Positions 63,659-64,000 of a stretch of 64,000 nt of DNA are shown here, one piece after another (positions within the stretch are counted from its first letter, which is position 1; every line of letters starts with the position of its first letter). Under the pieces are notes generated by a model that saw only the letters and a program-made list of their open reading frames with translations, searched no databases and had not been told where the DNA came from. The stretch lies in the NCBI GenBank assembly GCA_964019335.1, contig OZ025746.1:124001-188000 (forward strand), written 5' to 3'. Both the position numbers and the translations under genes were made by a program. Source of the DNA: Diplonema japonicum. Its lineage: Eukaryota; Euglenozoa; Diplonemea; Diplonemida; Diplonemidae.

Positions 63659-64000
63659 CTATGCCTCATGTGTTGGTTCGTAGTTTTCATGTTTTGAACA
63701 GCTTTGTGCGATGTTGCGGGTTTGCTCGTTGCTGTGCTTGGGCTCCTCGTAGTAGTCCTTGTCGGCACAGTGGCACAGCACAAGGGTATCGACAACAGTA
63801 CTGAACATGATCACAAACACGCTGCAAATTATGTACGCGCAAACCAGAACAAAGAGAAGCGGTGCCCAAAGACCCGGCGCGGGGGAAGGCGGCATCCACG
63901 AGGTAAGCGAAAAGTACGCAAAAATCACGGTGGACGCGATAATAATAACCTTCCCAAGAAACACCATGAACGCAGTCACGATCTCAACGACGGCAACACA
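63659..64000 (-). CDS. Choline-transporter-like (SLC44/CTL) protein, C-terminal part
   Basis: The last ~113 residues of a multispanning membrane protein; the frame is open through the right edge. Two membrane helices are visible (VTAFMVFLGKVIIIASTVIFAYF and LLFVLVCAYIICSVFVIMF). The family's C-terminal signature follows: a small residue run, then STVVDTLVLCHCADKDYYE, matching the SLC44 pattern of VDTLFLCFxxD. A short polar tail ends the protein. SLC44 proteins move choline or ethanolamine across plasma or mitochondrial membranes; the substrate here is inferred from family. Confidence 0.85.
   Translation of the reverse strand, partial: CVAVVEIVTAFMVFLGKVIIIASTVIFAYFSLTSWMPPSPAPGLWAPLLFVLVCAYIICSVFVIMFSTVVDTLVLCHCADKDYYEEPKHSNEQTRNIAQSCSKHENYEPTHEA

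Overview
The window is nuclear DNA of a protist and reads best as a euglenozoan-type genome. Every protein-coding gene I can support (about 20, including two retrotransposon ORFs) is on the minus strand. Several starts are preceded on the sense strand by a polypyrimidine tract and AG within roughly 5-60 bases of the ATG, as expected for polycistronic transcription with spliced-leader trans-splicing. Conventional cis-introns also occur, but they are tiny (36-54 nt) and mostly filled with homopolymer A or T. Their presence fits a diplonemid-like or other non-trypanosomatid euglenozoan better than a trypanosomatid. The taxonomic placement is inference; no rRNA or confirmed spliced-leader gene is in view. 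Coding DNA is GC-balanced, while intergenic DNA is dominated by A/T homopolymers, which often lie directly before the ATG.

Layout, left to right (transcription runs right to left). 1-11.6 kb: two sedolisin (TPP1-like) genes whose coding sequences appear identical, flanking a double flavin oxidase gene and a decayed 5' fragment of that oxidase; this is the remnant of a tandem duplication. 11.8-13.5 kb: a DHHC-family palmitoyltransferase with a DHFC active site, and a small unknown protein. 13.8-14.9 kb: seven tandem ~160-bp repeats. 14.9-27.6 kb: a giant protein of about 33 fibronectin-III-like domains, most with a WSXWS-like motif. 28-30.7 kb: an LRR/IQ-motif protein. 30.9-37.6 kb: an apparently intact non-LTR retrotransposon with an OTU-protease domain. 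37.8-38.5 kb: a repeat-bearing putative membrane-associated protein. 38.6-39.6 kb: a 1,030-bp terminal-inverted-repeat element carrying a SAP-domain ORF. 41-62 kb: housekeeping genes (TBC Rab-GAP, PDZ protein, NFU1, exportin-7, short SMC, ubiquitin-specific protease, GT61-like glycosyltransferase, VPS51), with a cluster of three inverted-repeat elements at 58.1-60.4 kb including a dead pogo/Tigger-like transposon. The right edge cuts through a choline-transporter-like (SLC44) gene.

The genes do not form one pathway; they share a transcription direction rather than a function. The most interesting items are the giant WSXWS/FN3 protein, the homopolymer micro-introns, the SAP-carrying inverted-repeat element, the OTU LINE and the tandem array with a conserved hairpin.
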